Shown piece by piece: positions 1-9,057 of a stretch of DNA of 45,334 nt. The stretch covers positions 1 to 45,334 of the forward strand of contig CAJOLF010000002.1 of the NCBI GenBank assembly GCA_905235295.1. Reading direction: 5' to 3'. The notes under the pieces were generated by a model. That model had not been told where the DNA came from, ran no database searches, and saw nothing but the letters and a program-made list of their open reading frames with translations. A program made the position numbers and the translations under genes. How positions within the stretch are numbered: position 1 is the stretch's first letter; each line of letters begins with the position of its first letter. The stretch comes from an uncultured Ruminococcus sp. GTDB taxonomy: Bacteria; Bacillota; Clostridia; Oscillospirales; Acutalibacteraceae.

Positions 1-337
<337 letters not shown>

Positions 338-744
338 TTGTATCTCAACACCTAAGTGTTAAAATCTTTTTCAGAGTTTTAATCTCTTATTCAGAAACAT
401 ATCTTGCTGACTAATGTCACGCTTCGTTGCTCTTCGCTTCTCCTCGAATAGCTTCCACTCGTCTAATCTGCTCCGTTGACTGTGTCAACTTCACAGCTTA
501 GTCCTCGTCGGTCGCTATTCTCGGGCTCCGAGCCTCAGCGCTTCGATGTTCGTGAATTTACTGTACTTTTTAGTGTGTACTCACTGTAATTTATTGAGTA
601 TTTTTCTACTCAAAGTCATTACGGGTTTCTTCTTTCCTTATTGTTCAATTTTCAAGGTTCTGTTCACTTTACACAACTAAAGCGGCTTTTGCTTGTGTAT
701 ATTTTACATTCAAAAGTGCCGTTTTTGTTGACCGAACAAAAAAT

Positions 745-773
745 ATTATAATACGTTTGTCGATAAATGTCAA
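745..773 (-). promoter_or_regulatory. Consensus sigma-A promoter of the rRNA operon (TTGACA-N17-TATAAT)
   Basis: On minus strand TTGACA (768-773), 17-nt spacer, TATAAT (745-750), ~400 nt upstream of 16S. Confidence 0.85.
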
Positions 774-938
774 GGCCTTTTTTGATTTTATTTTGAATAA
801 TTTTTTCGTTCTTTTAATTTGTGTATATTTTTAAAAATTCCCTTTATTTGCCACTATATGTAGTGTTCGAATTTTTACTTACATAAACAAAAGGAGCCTT
901 CCGATTCTGGAAAACTCCCGCAAAAGCCTTAATAAAGA

Positions 939-1481
939 TTACTTATGAAACTCTTTGAACTTCTCGACTACCTCTTCGCGATACTTATAGTTATTCGAAT
1001 CGGTTTTGGTTTCATCAAGTCCCTTGTCGGAATAAATCATAAGGAACTTGCCGTTGTCTGACATATACGCCTTTACCTCGGGAAGCTCAAGGATTGAAAA
1101 AGAGCCGTTGTTCTCGACCGAAGATATAACCTCGTCCGCTGTTGCCGTAAGTTTTTCTGTATTATACTCATAGAGCTCGATTGTGATGTTTTTGACATCC
1201 GTTCCGTCAATTCTCTGCGCCGTGAACTTCTTGCCTGTTTCCGCGCCGATAAGCGCCGCGTCCATCTCGACAATTGTTGTGGGATTTTTAGGATTGATGT
1301 AGCCGATTGCAGCGAAGTAGTTGCATAGACCCTCAAAGTTATTATTGTAGTCGTTGGGATTAAGGCTCGAAGCCTCGTCGCCTGTGGCAACCTCCTCGGG
1401 GTTTACTCCCGAACCGAAACAGCCCGAAGCAAATACCAGCATCATTCCCGCGCAAAGCAACGCGGCAAAAACTCTTTTCAT
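939..1481 (-). CDS. Putative lipoprotein of unknown function
   Basis: ORF with N-terminal signal peptide and lipobox-like Cys (LVFASGC). Confidence 0.7.
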   Translation of the reverse strand: MKRVFAALLCAGMMLVFASGCFGSGVNPEEVATGDEASSLNPNDYNNNFEGLCNYFAAIGYINPKNPTTIVEMDAALIGAETGKKFTAQRIDGTDVKNITIELYEYNTEKLTATADEVISSVENNGSFSILELPEVKAYMSDNGKFLMIYSDKGLDETKTDSNNYKYREEVVEKFKEFHK

Positions 1482-1596
1482 ATAATAATATCCTTTCTTA
1501 TATAAAGTATAATGGGTGAAGCCAAATTGACATCACCCATTATACATCATAATTTTGAATAAATCAATCATTTTCGCAAATTCACACAATTCAAAA

Positions 1597-2727
1597 TTAC
1601 TCTATTACATACACATTGACGTCGCGTCTGCCGAAGCTGTAGCAGTCGTCAAGTGAAAAATAGAAAAGATCAACAATCGCGGAACCGTCCATAAGCGCTC
1701 CGCCCGTATCAATCGCGGTAGCGTAGCCGTAGGAAAAGCTTCCGTCGGTGGATTCGATATAGAGCTTGGAGCCGTAAGGGATAAGCGAAGGGTTAACGGC
1801 AACTCCGCCCTCATAAACCTCGTTGCCTGTCGCTGTGAGCGCGCCCGCGGGAGCGGTGTACGCCGTGCCCGAACCCGTGAGCACATAGCTGTATGAAACC
1901 TCAACGCCGTTTGTGTCGGTAAAGGTTCCGGCGCCTCCCGCGGAGGCGGCTCCCTTGGTTCCGACGAGCGTTACCTCGTTTACGGGCTTCTTTGTGATTT
2001 TTTCCGCGATTACCTTTTCGCCGTCTTTTTTGCCGTCGATGTATTTAACTCTCTTGGTAACAAGCTTTTGTCCGTCAACGCCCTTGGTCTTGAGCTTTGT
2101 CTCGCCGAGCTCTACCTCGTCAGAGTTTTCTTTTTCGCTCTCAAAAGGAACGGACTCGGTAACGTTCACGCTCTTGTAAACCACGCGCTTGATAGAAAGC
2201 TCGTCGATATCATCGACCTTCGCGTCACGGTCAACGCTGAGGATGTCGTCCTGAGAAAGTCTTACTCCCGCAAGGAGAAGGCTGTCGGCTACCTTGCCGT
2301 AAGGAAGCAGAACATCCTGCGTTTTGCCGTCGGCGGTGAGCGAAATCTTTTTCGCGTTGAGAATAACAATGTCGGTATCCGCTGTAATCTCGGAGTCGGC
2401 GGAAGGAACCGCAATCTGATTTTCCCCGAGCGTAACGCCTGCGGAAGCAAGCGCGTCCGCGACCGTACCTCCGGAAACGATAAGCTTTGTGAGCTCGCCG
2501 TCTTTGTTAACGGTTACCTCGTAAGCCGAAAGAACGTGGAATACGCCGTCGTTGCTAAGGTTATCATAGACAAGGCTGTCTACAACATTGCTGTCGGCTT
2601 CGCTTTTCGCGGCGTCTCCCGAAGCTGCCGCCGCAGCAACGGTGAGCACCGAACCCAGCACGATTAATGCGGCGAGCACAAGCGCGCCCGCTGATTTTAT
2701 CGGATTAAAATTAGAGTCGTCATTCAT
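1597..2727 (-). CDS. YabE/Rpf-like cell-wall protein: DUF348 repeats, G5 domain, C-terminal 3D domain
   Basis: Repeated DUF348-like segments, G5-like segment (KRVKYIDGKKDGEKVIAEKITKKPVNEVTLVGTK) and a C-terminal 3D domain (VNPSLIPYGSKLYIE...GYATAIDTGG...VDLFY). Confidence 0.85.
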   Translation of the reverse strand: MNDDSNFNPIKSAGALVLAALIVLGSVLTVAAAAASGDAAKSEADSNVVDSLVYDNLSNDGVFHVLSAYEVTVNKDGELTKLIVSGGTVADALASAGVTLGENQIAVPSADSEITADTDIVILNAKKISLTADGKTQDVLLPYGKVADSLLLAGVRLSQDDILSVDRDAKVDDIDELSIKRVVYKSVNVTESVPFESEKENSDEVELGETKLKTKGVDGQKLVTKRVKYIDGKKDGEKVIAEKITKKPVNEVTLVGTKGAASAGGAGTFTDTNGVEVSYSYVLTGSGTAYTAPAGALTATGNEVYEGGVAVNPSLIPYGSKLYIESTDGSFSYGYATAIDTGGALMDGSAIVDLFYFSLDDCYSFGRRDVNVYVIE

Positions 2728-2836
2728 ACTTATTACTCCTTTTTTTGCTTATCAGCATAGTAAATTTCTTTTCATAATACCCTTTCACAAGCCGTTTTGA
2801 GCTGCAAAATTGCAAACCGGGTTTGTGATGTTCGAC

Positions 2837-2865
2837 ATTATAACGCCGGCTTTTGGTAATGTCAA
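2837..2865 (-). promoter_or_regulatory. Consensus sigma-A promoter of the 3D-domain gene
   Basis: Minus strand TTGACA (2860-2865), 17 nt, TATAAT (2837-2842), ~110 bp upstream of the ORF start. Confidence 0.8.
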
Positions 2866-3005
2866 CCTAAAAACGCATTGGTTTTTTGTGCAACTCTTAC
2901 AACAAATCGCCTTTTATTTTCTTTTTAGAATTATTTTGAGCGTTGAATTTGCGGATTTTCCTTCATTTTTATAGTCAATTTGCAAGAATTTAAAAATTCG
3001 CTATT

Positions 3006-3033
3006 TGTAACCGTTTTGTTACCTATTTGTAAC
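3006..3033 (+). promoter_or_regulatory. Three 11-bp-phased TGTWAH hexamers (WalR-box-like)
   Basis: TGTAAC-CGTTT-TGTTAC-CTATT-TGTAAC; matches the WalR consensus TGTWAH-N5-TGTWAH twice in overlapping register. Confidence 0.45.
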
Positions 3034-3177
3034 ATTTATATGTGCCTGCATTTTCTGTTATTACAAAGGCAGATAAAACGCATATTTTTGACCGTGACTA
3101 ATCTTATACTGCTTATTCATACAATATGCCGCTCCATACAAAACGGGAGTTTTATGCTAAGTGGCAATACAGGGCAA

Positions 3178-3209
3178 AACAAAACAGCGGCAGTTTTCTC
3201 TGCCGCTGT
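3178..3209 (-). terminator. Rho-independent terminator of the AraC-family gene
   Basis: ACAGCGGCAG/CTGCCGCTGT 10-bp stem followed by TTTTGTTTTG on the minus strand. Confidence 0.75.
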
Positions 3210-3233
3210 CGGTTGATTTAAATTTAATTAATT

Positions 3234-4073
3234 TTACTTATTTAACAGTTTCTTTTTATATTGCGCGGGAGTGCAGCCGTAAACCTTTTTACAATGGGTG
3301 ATAAAGGATTTTACATTTGCAAATCCGTTGTCCATTGCCGCCGCCGAAACGGAGGAATTTTTTTGAAGCATATCTCCGACCGCTTTTTCGAGCCTGAGAT
3401 TTGCGAGATATTCCGAAAAGCTGATTTGAGTCACCCTTTTAAAATACTTTGAAAAATATGAGGGAGACAGATTTACTATTGAGGCAATCTCGTCAAGAGG
3501 AATTTCTCTGCTGTAATTTTCATTTATATATGAAATAGCGGTTTTTGCGTAGGCAAAGTCGCGCTTGGAGATTCCCGAGGAGCTTTGCGGTCGTTTGTAA
3601 CAAACGCAGTATTCAAGAATAAGATAATAGATTTGGTTGATGTAGGAAATCAAGAGCAGCGGAATGTTGCCGCTGTCGCTCTCGTATGACTTGGCGATTT
3701 TGCCGAGCAAAGCGGAAATCTGCTTTTTTGCCCAATCGGAGTTATTTATATCAAACAGCATACCGTCAACGCTGCTTTTGAACTGCTTGAGGTATTCGAC
3801 CGAAAACAGCATCAGCATAAAGCTGCAGCTTGAGCCCTCCGACGGACGGATAAGGTAGATGTCCTCGCTGTTCAGCAGAACAAATCCTCCTTCTGAAATC
3901 AGGGTTTTCTCGCCGTTGACGATACACTCCGCCGATCCGCTCAGCAAGTATATGATTTCCGGCTCGCGATGCCAAACAAGCTCGGTCTTGCGTGTGTTTG
4001 AATTTAGATTTTCAAAACGGATTGAGGCGGGGATTTTTCTGTCAAAATTAATTGTATTGTATTTGCGGTTCAT
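3234..4073 (-). CDS. AraC-family transcriptional regulator (cupin-like sensor + AraC HTH)
   Basis: C-terminal AraC HTH (IPLDEIASIVNLSPSYFSKYFKRVTQISFSEYLANLRLEKA...KVYGCTPAQYKK). Start set at internal Met (MNRKYNTINF); the longer ORF to 4169 overlaps pyrD. Confidence 0.88.
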   Translation of the reverse strand: MNRKYNTINFDRKIPASIRFENLNSNTRKTELVWHREPEIIYLLSGSAECIVNGEKTLISEGGFVLLNSEDIYLIRPSEGSSCSFMLMLFSVEYLKQFKSSVDGMLFDINNSDWAKKQISALLGKIAKSYESDSGNIPLLLISYINQIYYLILEYCVCYKRPQSSSGISKRDFAYAKTAISYINENYSREIPLDEIASIVNLSPSYFSKYFKRVTQISFSEYLANLRLEKAVGDMLQKNSSVSAAAMDNGFANVKSFITHCKKVYGCTPAQYKKKLLNK

Positions 4074-4110
4074 GAGTATTTGCCTTTCTTTTTGCGCGGG
4101 GTATTTGCAT

Positions 4111-5022
4111 TTACCAGGGAATAACGGTTTTGGTGAGCTCGGTGACACTTTTGATTCCGTTATCGTCAAGAAACTTGTTCAAGCCTTCGCTGATTTTGAC
4201 AGGAGCGTAAGGATCCGAGAACATAGCGGTTCCGATTTGCAGAGCCGAAGCTCCGGCAATCATCATTTCCGCGGCGTCCTCCCAGGTCGAGATTCCGCCC
4301 ATACCGATAATCGGGATTTTTACGGCGTTTGAAACCTGCCACACCATTCTTACGGCTACCGGGAAAACCGCGGCGCCGCTCAGTCCGCCGGTGTTGTTGT
4401 GAATTATCGGACGGCGAGAATTGATGTCAATTCTCATTCCGGTGAGGGTGTTTATCATAGAAATCGCGTCGGCGCCGTTTGCCTCCGCCGACGCGGCGAT
4501 TGAGGCTATATCGGTTACATTCGGGCTGAGCTTTACGATTAGCGGTTTTTTGCAGTGTTTTCTGACCTCGGCGGTGATATTCGCCACAGACTCACAGCTT
4601 GTTCCGAACTGAACTCCGCCGGACTTTACGTTCGGGCAGGAGATATTTAGCTCTATCATATCGACGTCGGTCTCGCTGAGCTTTTCCGCCATTTGGCAGT
4701 ATTCCTCAACCGTGTTGCCGGCGATGTTGGCTATAACAACGGTGTTTTGCTTTTTGAGCCACGGAAGGTCGTCGTTTATAAAGACGTCGACGCCGGGATT
4801 TTGCAGCCCCACGGCATTGAGGATTCCCGAGGGAGTTTCGGCAACGCGCGGCGGAGGGTTGCCGTCGCGCCGTTTGAGAGTGATGCCCTTGCAGGAGATT
4901 CCCCCGAGCTTTTCGAGCGGATAAAACTCGCTGTATTCCCTGCCGAAGCCAAAGGTTCCCGAAGCGGCGATAAGGGGATTGTTAAAGCTTACGCCCGCTA
5001 TTTTTACAGATAAATCCGCCAT
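4111..5022 (-). CDS. pyrD: Dihydroorotate dehydrogenase, catalytic subunit (class 1B)
   Basis: PyrD motifs: NPLIAASGTFGFG, LNAVGLQNPG, ELNISCPNVK, IIGMGGISTWEDAAEMMIAGASALQIGTA. Confidence 0.96.
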   Translation of the reverse strand: MADLSVKIAGVSFNNPLIAASGTFGFGREYSEFYPLEKLGGISCKGITLKRRDGNPPPRVAETPSGILNAVGLQNPGVDVFINDDLPWLKKQNTVVIANIAGNTVEEYCQMAEKLSETDVDMIELNISCPNVKSGGVQFGTSCESVANITAEVRKHCKKPLIVKLSPNVTDIASIAASAEANGADAISMINTLTGMRIDINSRRPIIHNNTGGLSGAAVFPVAVRMVWQVSNAVKIPIIGMGGISTWEDAAEMMIAGASALQIGTAMFSDPYAPVKISEGLNKFLDDNGIKSVTELTKTVIPW

Positions 5023-5774
5023 TAAAAAACAACCTCCTCGGCATTAAATACAGGTCCGTTTTTGCAGACGTGCTGCATAATTTCCTCTCCGTTTTTCCTG
5101 ACCTTCACGGCGCAGACAAGGCACGCGCCGATTCCGCACGCCATTCGCTCCTCGAGCGAAACCCGGCACGGCTTGCCTTCGGATTTGCAGAGCTCCGCTA
5201 CCGCTCTGAGCATCGGGGTCGGACCGCAGGCGCAAACCTCGTCAACCTCTGAAATCTTCCGCCTGAGAACGTCGGTTACAAAGCCCTTTTCTCCGGCGGT
5301 TCCGTCGTCGGTAACCAAAACCGTCTCGGCTCCCGCGGAAGCAAGGTCGTCCTGTAAAATTACAAGGGATTCGTTCCTGAAGCCCGTTATAACCAGCGGA
5401 TTTTCACACTTTTTCGCGGTATAAAGCATTGGCGGCACGCCGATTCCTCCGCCAATCAGGCAATAGCGCTTGCCTTTTTGAATTTCAAAGCCGTTGCCGA
5501 GCGGAACCAAAACGTCCGTCAGCTCTCCGGGCTTCATTTGCGACATCAGACTTGTGCCCTCGCCCTTAACCTGATACACAAGCCTCAGCTCTCCGTTTGA
5601 GCAGTCGCAAACCGAAATAGGTCTGCGCAGGGTTTTTCCGGGCACGTAAACATGGGCGAACTGCCCGCAGGCTACCGAAAAACCCTCCCGCGGCATTTCA
5701 AGGCGCATATCAAAAATGCCGTCGGCTATTTGACTGTTGGAAATCAGCCTAAGCCGCCTTACATCATACTTCAT
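5022..5774 (-). CDS. pyrK: Dihydroorotate dehydrogenase electron transfer subunit
   Basis: Ferredoxin-reductase-like with C-terminal Cys cluster (ERMACGIGACLVCAVKV...HVCKNGPVF); overlaps pyrD. Confidence 0.94.
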   Translation of the reverse strand: MKYDVRRLRLISNSQIADGIFDMRLEMPREGFSVACGQFAHVYVPGKTLRRPISVCDCSNGELRLVYQVKGEGTSLMSQMKPGELTDVLVPLGNGFEIQKGKRYCLIGGGIGVPPMLYTAKKCENPLVITGFRNESLVILQDDLASAGAETVLVTDDGTAGEKGFVTDVLRRKISEVDEVCACGPTPMLRAVAELCKSEGKPCRVSLEERMACGIGACLVCAVKVRKNGEEIMQHVCKNGPVFNAEEVVF

Positions 5775-5785
5775 ACTATCATTCC

Positions 5786-7036
5786 TTAATAAATATAATT
5801 CAAATCAAAGGTTACGGCGTTAACCGTATTATAAGTGTAAAAACGGGTATCCTCCGAAATTTGCAAGCCGCCGCTGTTGTAGCTGTTGACGGTGTCAATC
5901 CAGTAATATCCGTAGGAGTCAGAGATTGCGTTGGTCGTCTCGTTATAATCAAGCTCGTCGGAGATTAAAAAATCAAAATACGGCTCTTCGTTTCTCACCG
6001 CCTGCAAAAACGCCGCCAAAAGCTCGCTGTCGTTGTCCAAATCATAGAGCGTAACGCACTCGCGTTTGAGGTAATTATACTCCGTCGCGCTGCACTCGGG
6101 AACAAAAATATTGTGGAGCTCGGCGTCGGGATTTTCCCCGTACAGCGGGCTGATTAAGTGGTTTTTTTGAATTTCTTTGGTTGTGAGGTTAAAATACAGG
6201 TACCGCTGAATATGAGCATCGCCGTCGTTCCACGTAACGTCGATATGGTACCATTCACCGCCGATTTTGACGCAGTTCCACATGTGTCCGTTGTCCGCGC
6301 TCTCGTCGTTTTCCTGATTGAATTCGGGACTAAGCCCGTTGACGCCTACGCAATCTATTCCGAGCTTGCCGCACAAAATCTGGAAAGCCTTTGAGTATCC
6401 GTCGCAAACAGCCGCGCCGTTAACCAGCGCGCCGTAGGCGTTGTGGCGCATTGACGCTTCGCTTTGATACTCGCAGTTATCTATTATATAATTGTTAACA
6501 AAAATCTCCATTTGGTAGTCCGTCGCGTCTGACGGTGCCTGCGCGACAGCTTCTTCAATCTTTTGATTAAACGTCTCCTTAGCAGCGTTAAGCTCGTCGC
6601 CCTCAAGCTCAAAATTCAACTCGATATCCAGGCTGCCGCCGTAATCAACATATTTGTACCGCGAGGAGAGGTTCAGCCAAAAAACCTCGGGATGATCCAT
6701 TTCATACGCTAAAAGCGCCTCGTCGAACACGGAAAGCGTTGTGTTTCCAACGGAAAATTCCTCGCTGTAGGTTTTGCCGAGCTGCTCGCCGATAGTGAGG
6801 TACAGCTCCCTCAGCTCGTCGGAATCAAGGCTTTGGTAGCAGTAGGCGTTTTCCGCCTGCGCGCGTTCGCCAGTCGGCACCTTGCTGAGGCTGTCGGAAT
6901 TTTCCGATAGCGTAGGCTCCGGCGCAAACATATATTTTATTCTGTTAACCCATGAACCGCAGCCCGAAAACGCCGCTGCCGCAACAGCGAACGAGGTGAC
7001 AACCGCGGCGGTTTTCAAAAGCCTTACAGGGCGCAA
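5786..7036 (-). CDS. Transglutaminase-like domain lipoprotein
   Basis: Lipobox (AAFSGC) and transglutaminase core (GAAVCDGYSKAFQILCGKLGIDCVGVNG...HMWNCVKIGGEWYHIDVTWND). Confidence 0.88.
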   Translation of the reverse strand: MRPVRLLKTAAVVTSFAVAAAAFSGCGSWVNRIKYMFAPEPTLSENSDSLSKVPTGERAQAENAYCYQSLDSDELRELYLTIGEQLGKTYSEEFSVGNTTLSVFDEALLAYEMDHPEVFWLNLSSRYKYVDYGGSLDIELNFELEGDELNAAKETFNQKIEEAVAQAPSDATDYQMEIFVNNYIIDNCEYQSEASMRHNAYGALVNGAAVCDGYSKAFQILCGKLGIDCVGVNGLSPEFNQENDESADNGHMWNCVKIGGEWYHIDVTWNDGDAHIQRYLYFNLTTKEIQKNHLISPLYGENPDAELHNIFVPECSATEYNYLKRECVTLYDLDNDSELLAAFLQAVRNEEPYFDFLISDELDYNETTNAISDSYGYYWIDTVNSYNSGGLQISEDTRFYTYNTVNAVTFDLNYIY

Positions 7037-7115
7037 AAAATCACCTTATCCGTAAATTATTTTTGCGCGTACGCAAACTACTTTTAATTTTACTTTATTT
7101 TCTCCGCCCAGTCAA

Positions 7116-7144
7116 TTGCATTTTAAAATTTTTTATGCTATTAT
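7116..7144 (+). promoter_or_regulatory. Putative promoter of queT
   Basis: TTGCAT-N17-TATTAT upstream of the queT leader. Confidence 0.6.
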
Positions 7145-7149
7145 TATCA

Positions 7150-7216
7150 GAGCTTTCATGAGAAAAGAGGCTGTTTTCAAAATCCGTATCAAAAACACTG
7201 CGGAGGGTAGCATAAT
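7150..7216 (+). promoter_or_regulatory. Candidate preQ1-responsive leader (riboswitch) of queT
   Basis: ~67-nt leader with possible pairings TGTTTT/AAAAACA and TCCG/CGGA, the latter beside the RBS (GGAGGG). QueT genes are commonly preQ1-riboswitch controlled. Not matched to a specific class. Confidence 0.35.
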
Positions 7217-7762
7217 ATGAAAAAGAAATCCACGCTTTACATCGTTCAGGCCTCGATTATTGCGGCGTTGTACGCGACGATGACTATTTTACAGAACGTG
7301 CTGCTTCCGGGCTCGGCGAGTACGACGGTTCAATTCAGAATTTCCGAGGCTCTGACCATTCTCGCGCTGTACACGCCGGCAGCAATCCCGGGGCTTACAA
7401 TCGGCTGCGTTGTCGCGAATATCAGCTCTATTGCCGTGCTCGGTCCTTACGACCTGATTTTCGGCTCACTAGCGTCGCTGTTCGCGGCGCTGCTTATGCG
7501 CGCGTTCAGGAACGTCAGGCTGTTCGGTCTTCCGGTTTTGTCGGCGCTTATGCCCGCGCTGTTCAACGGAATTTTTATAGGCTTTGAAATCGACTTTTTC
7601 GGTATTATGCAATGCAGAGGCTTTAACCCCGCGGACTTCCTTGTTCAGGGTGGTTTTGTAGCGCTGGGCGAGCTTGCGGTTCTTTTTGTCCTCGGTCTGC
7701 CTCTCGCGAAGTTAATCGAGCATAACGGAATCGACAAAAAGCTGTTTTCGATTGATACTTAA
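7217..7762 (+). CDS. queT: QueT transporter family protein (queuosine precursor ECF S component)
   Basis: Small multi-TM protein with QueT/COG4708 features (QASIIAALYATMTI..., VQFRISEALTILALYTPAAIPGLTIGCVVANI, GPYDLIFGSLASLFAALL). Confidence 0.9.
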   Translation: MKKKSTLYIVQASIIAALYATMTILQNVLLPGSASTTVQFRISEALTILALYTPAAIPGLTIGCVVANISSIAVLGPYDLIFGSLASLFAALLMRAFRNVRLFGLPVLSALMPALFNGIFIGFEIDFFGIMQCRGFNPADFLVQGGFVALGELAVLFVLGLPLAKLIEHNGIDKKLFSIDT

Positions 7763-7774
7763 TGCAGCTAATAC

Positions 7775-7799
7775 AAGGCGCTGTCACGGCGCCTTTTTT
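7775..7799 (+). terminator. Rho-independent terminator after queT
   Basis: AAGGCGC-TGTCACG-GCGCCTT followed by TTTTT. Confidence 0.8.
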
Positions 7800-7873
7800 A
7801 CTGTTATTTAAAATTATAATAAAATATATTATAGACAAATAAATTTCTGTTGTGATATAATGGTATTATATTC

Positions 7874-8998
7874 TTGAAACAAGGTGTTTTTATGAACAGA
7901 GAAAAGGTAATTATACGAACAAGCGTTATCGGAATACTCGCGAATGTATTTCTTTCCGGATTCAAGGCGGTTGTCGGCTTTTTTACAAATTCAATCGCCA
8001 TCACCCTTGACGCGGTAAACAACCTGAGCGACGCGCTGTCGTCGGTTATTACAATAATCGGAACAAAGCTCGCGGGCAAAAGACCCGACAAAACCCACCC
8101 GTTCGGTCACGGCAGGGTTGAGTACCTCACCTCAATAACAATCGCCGTGATTGTACTTTACGCCGGTATTCAGGCGCTTGTGGAGTCGATAAAAAAAATA
8201 ATCACCCCACAATCTCCCGACTACACCCCAACCGCGCTGATTATTATTGCCGTGGCGGTAGCGGTCAAGATTGTGCTCGGAATTTATGTGCGCGGCACGG
8301 GAATTAAGGTTAAAAGCGATTCGCTTGTGGCTTCGGGCAAGGACGCCCTGCTTGACGCGGTTATCTCCGCTTCAACCCTTCTCGCCGCGGGAATTTACAT
8401 AATATGGGGAATCAGCCTTGAGGCTTGGCTCGGCGCGATTATCTCGCTGATTATTATAAAAGCCGGTATTGATATTCTCCGTGACGGGATTTCTTCTATT
8501 GTCGGAAAAAGAAGCGACAGCGAGCTTGCCAACGGAATCAAAGAAACAATTTTGCGCTTTGAGGATGTTCGCGGCGTTTACGACCTTATTCTGCACAACT
8601 ACGGTCCCGACTATTTTGTCGGCTCGGTTCACATTGAACTGCCCGACACCTACACAATGACGCAGCTTGACCGTTTGGAGAGGGACATTGCCGACGCCGT
8701 TTATTTGGAACACGGCGTGATTATGGCGGGAATCGGAATTTACTCCGCCTGTACCGAAGGCGGAAAAGCCGACGAGGTTCTGACCGACATAAGAAGAACC
8801 GTGATGAGCCACAGTCACATTTTGCAGCTTCACGGTTTTGCGTTCAACGAAGAGGATAAGGAAATCCGCTTTGACATTGTAATCGACTTTGCTGCAGACG
8901 ACAGAGAAAAGCTTTACAACGAGATTGTGTCTGAGGTACAGAGCAAATATCCCGATTACAAGCTTCGCGTTACGCTTGATTCGGATTTCAGCGATTAA
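7874..8998 (+). CDS. Cation diffusion facilitator family transporter
   Basis: CDF signature (SIAITLDAVNNLSDALSSVITIIGTKLAGKRPDKTHPFGHGRVEYL) and C-terminal cytoplasmic domain. Confidence 0.93.
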   Translation: MKQGVFMNREKVIIRTSVIGILANVFLSGFKAVVGFFTNSIAITLDAVNNLSDALSSVITIIGTKLAGKRPDKTHPFGHGRVEYLTSITIAVIVLYAGIQALVESIKKIITPQSPDYTPTALIIIAVAVAVKIVLGIYVRGTGIKVKSDSLVASGKDALLDAVISASTLLAAGIYIIWGISLEAWLGAIISLIIIKAGIDILRDGISSIVGKRSDSELANGIKETILRFEDVRGVYDLILHNYGPDYFVGSVHIELPDTYTMTQLDRLERDIADAVYLEHGVIMAGIGIYSACTEGGKADEVLTDIRRTVMSHSHILQLHGFAFNEEDKEIRFDIVIDFAADDREKLYNEIVSEVQSKYPDYKLRVTLDSDFSD

Positions 8999-9020
8999 TA
9001 CTATTATAAAATAGTATAAA

Positions 9021-9057
9021 AAGCCGATGATACGCTTAGTACCATCGGCTTAAATTT
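9021..9057. terminator. Hairpin terminator shared by convergent CDF and YfhO genes
   Basis: AGCCGATG...CATCGGCT stem; poly-T on the minus strand side, AT-rich tail on the plus side. Confidence 0.6.

Noticed and set aside
1605-2667. Several long antisense ORFs (e.g. 2068..2667 +, 14251..15225 +, 34156..35301 -) in the ORF track
   Set aside because: Shadow ORFs of well-supported genes; no RBS and no recognisable family features.
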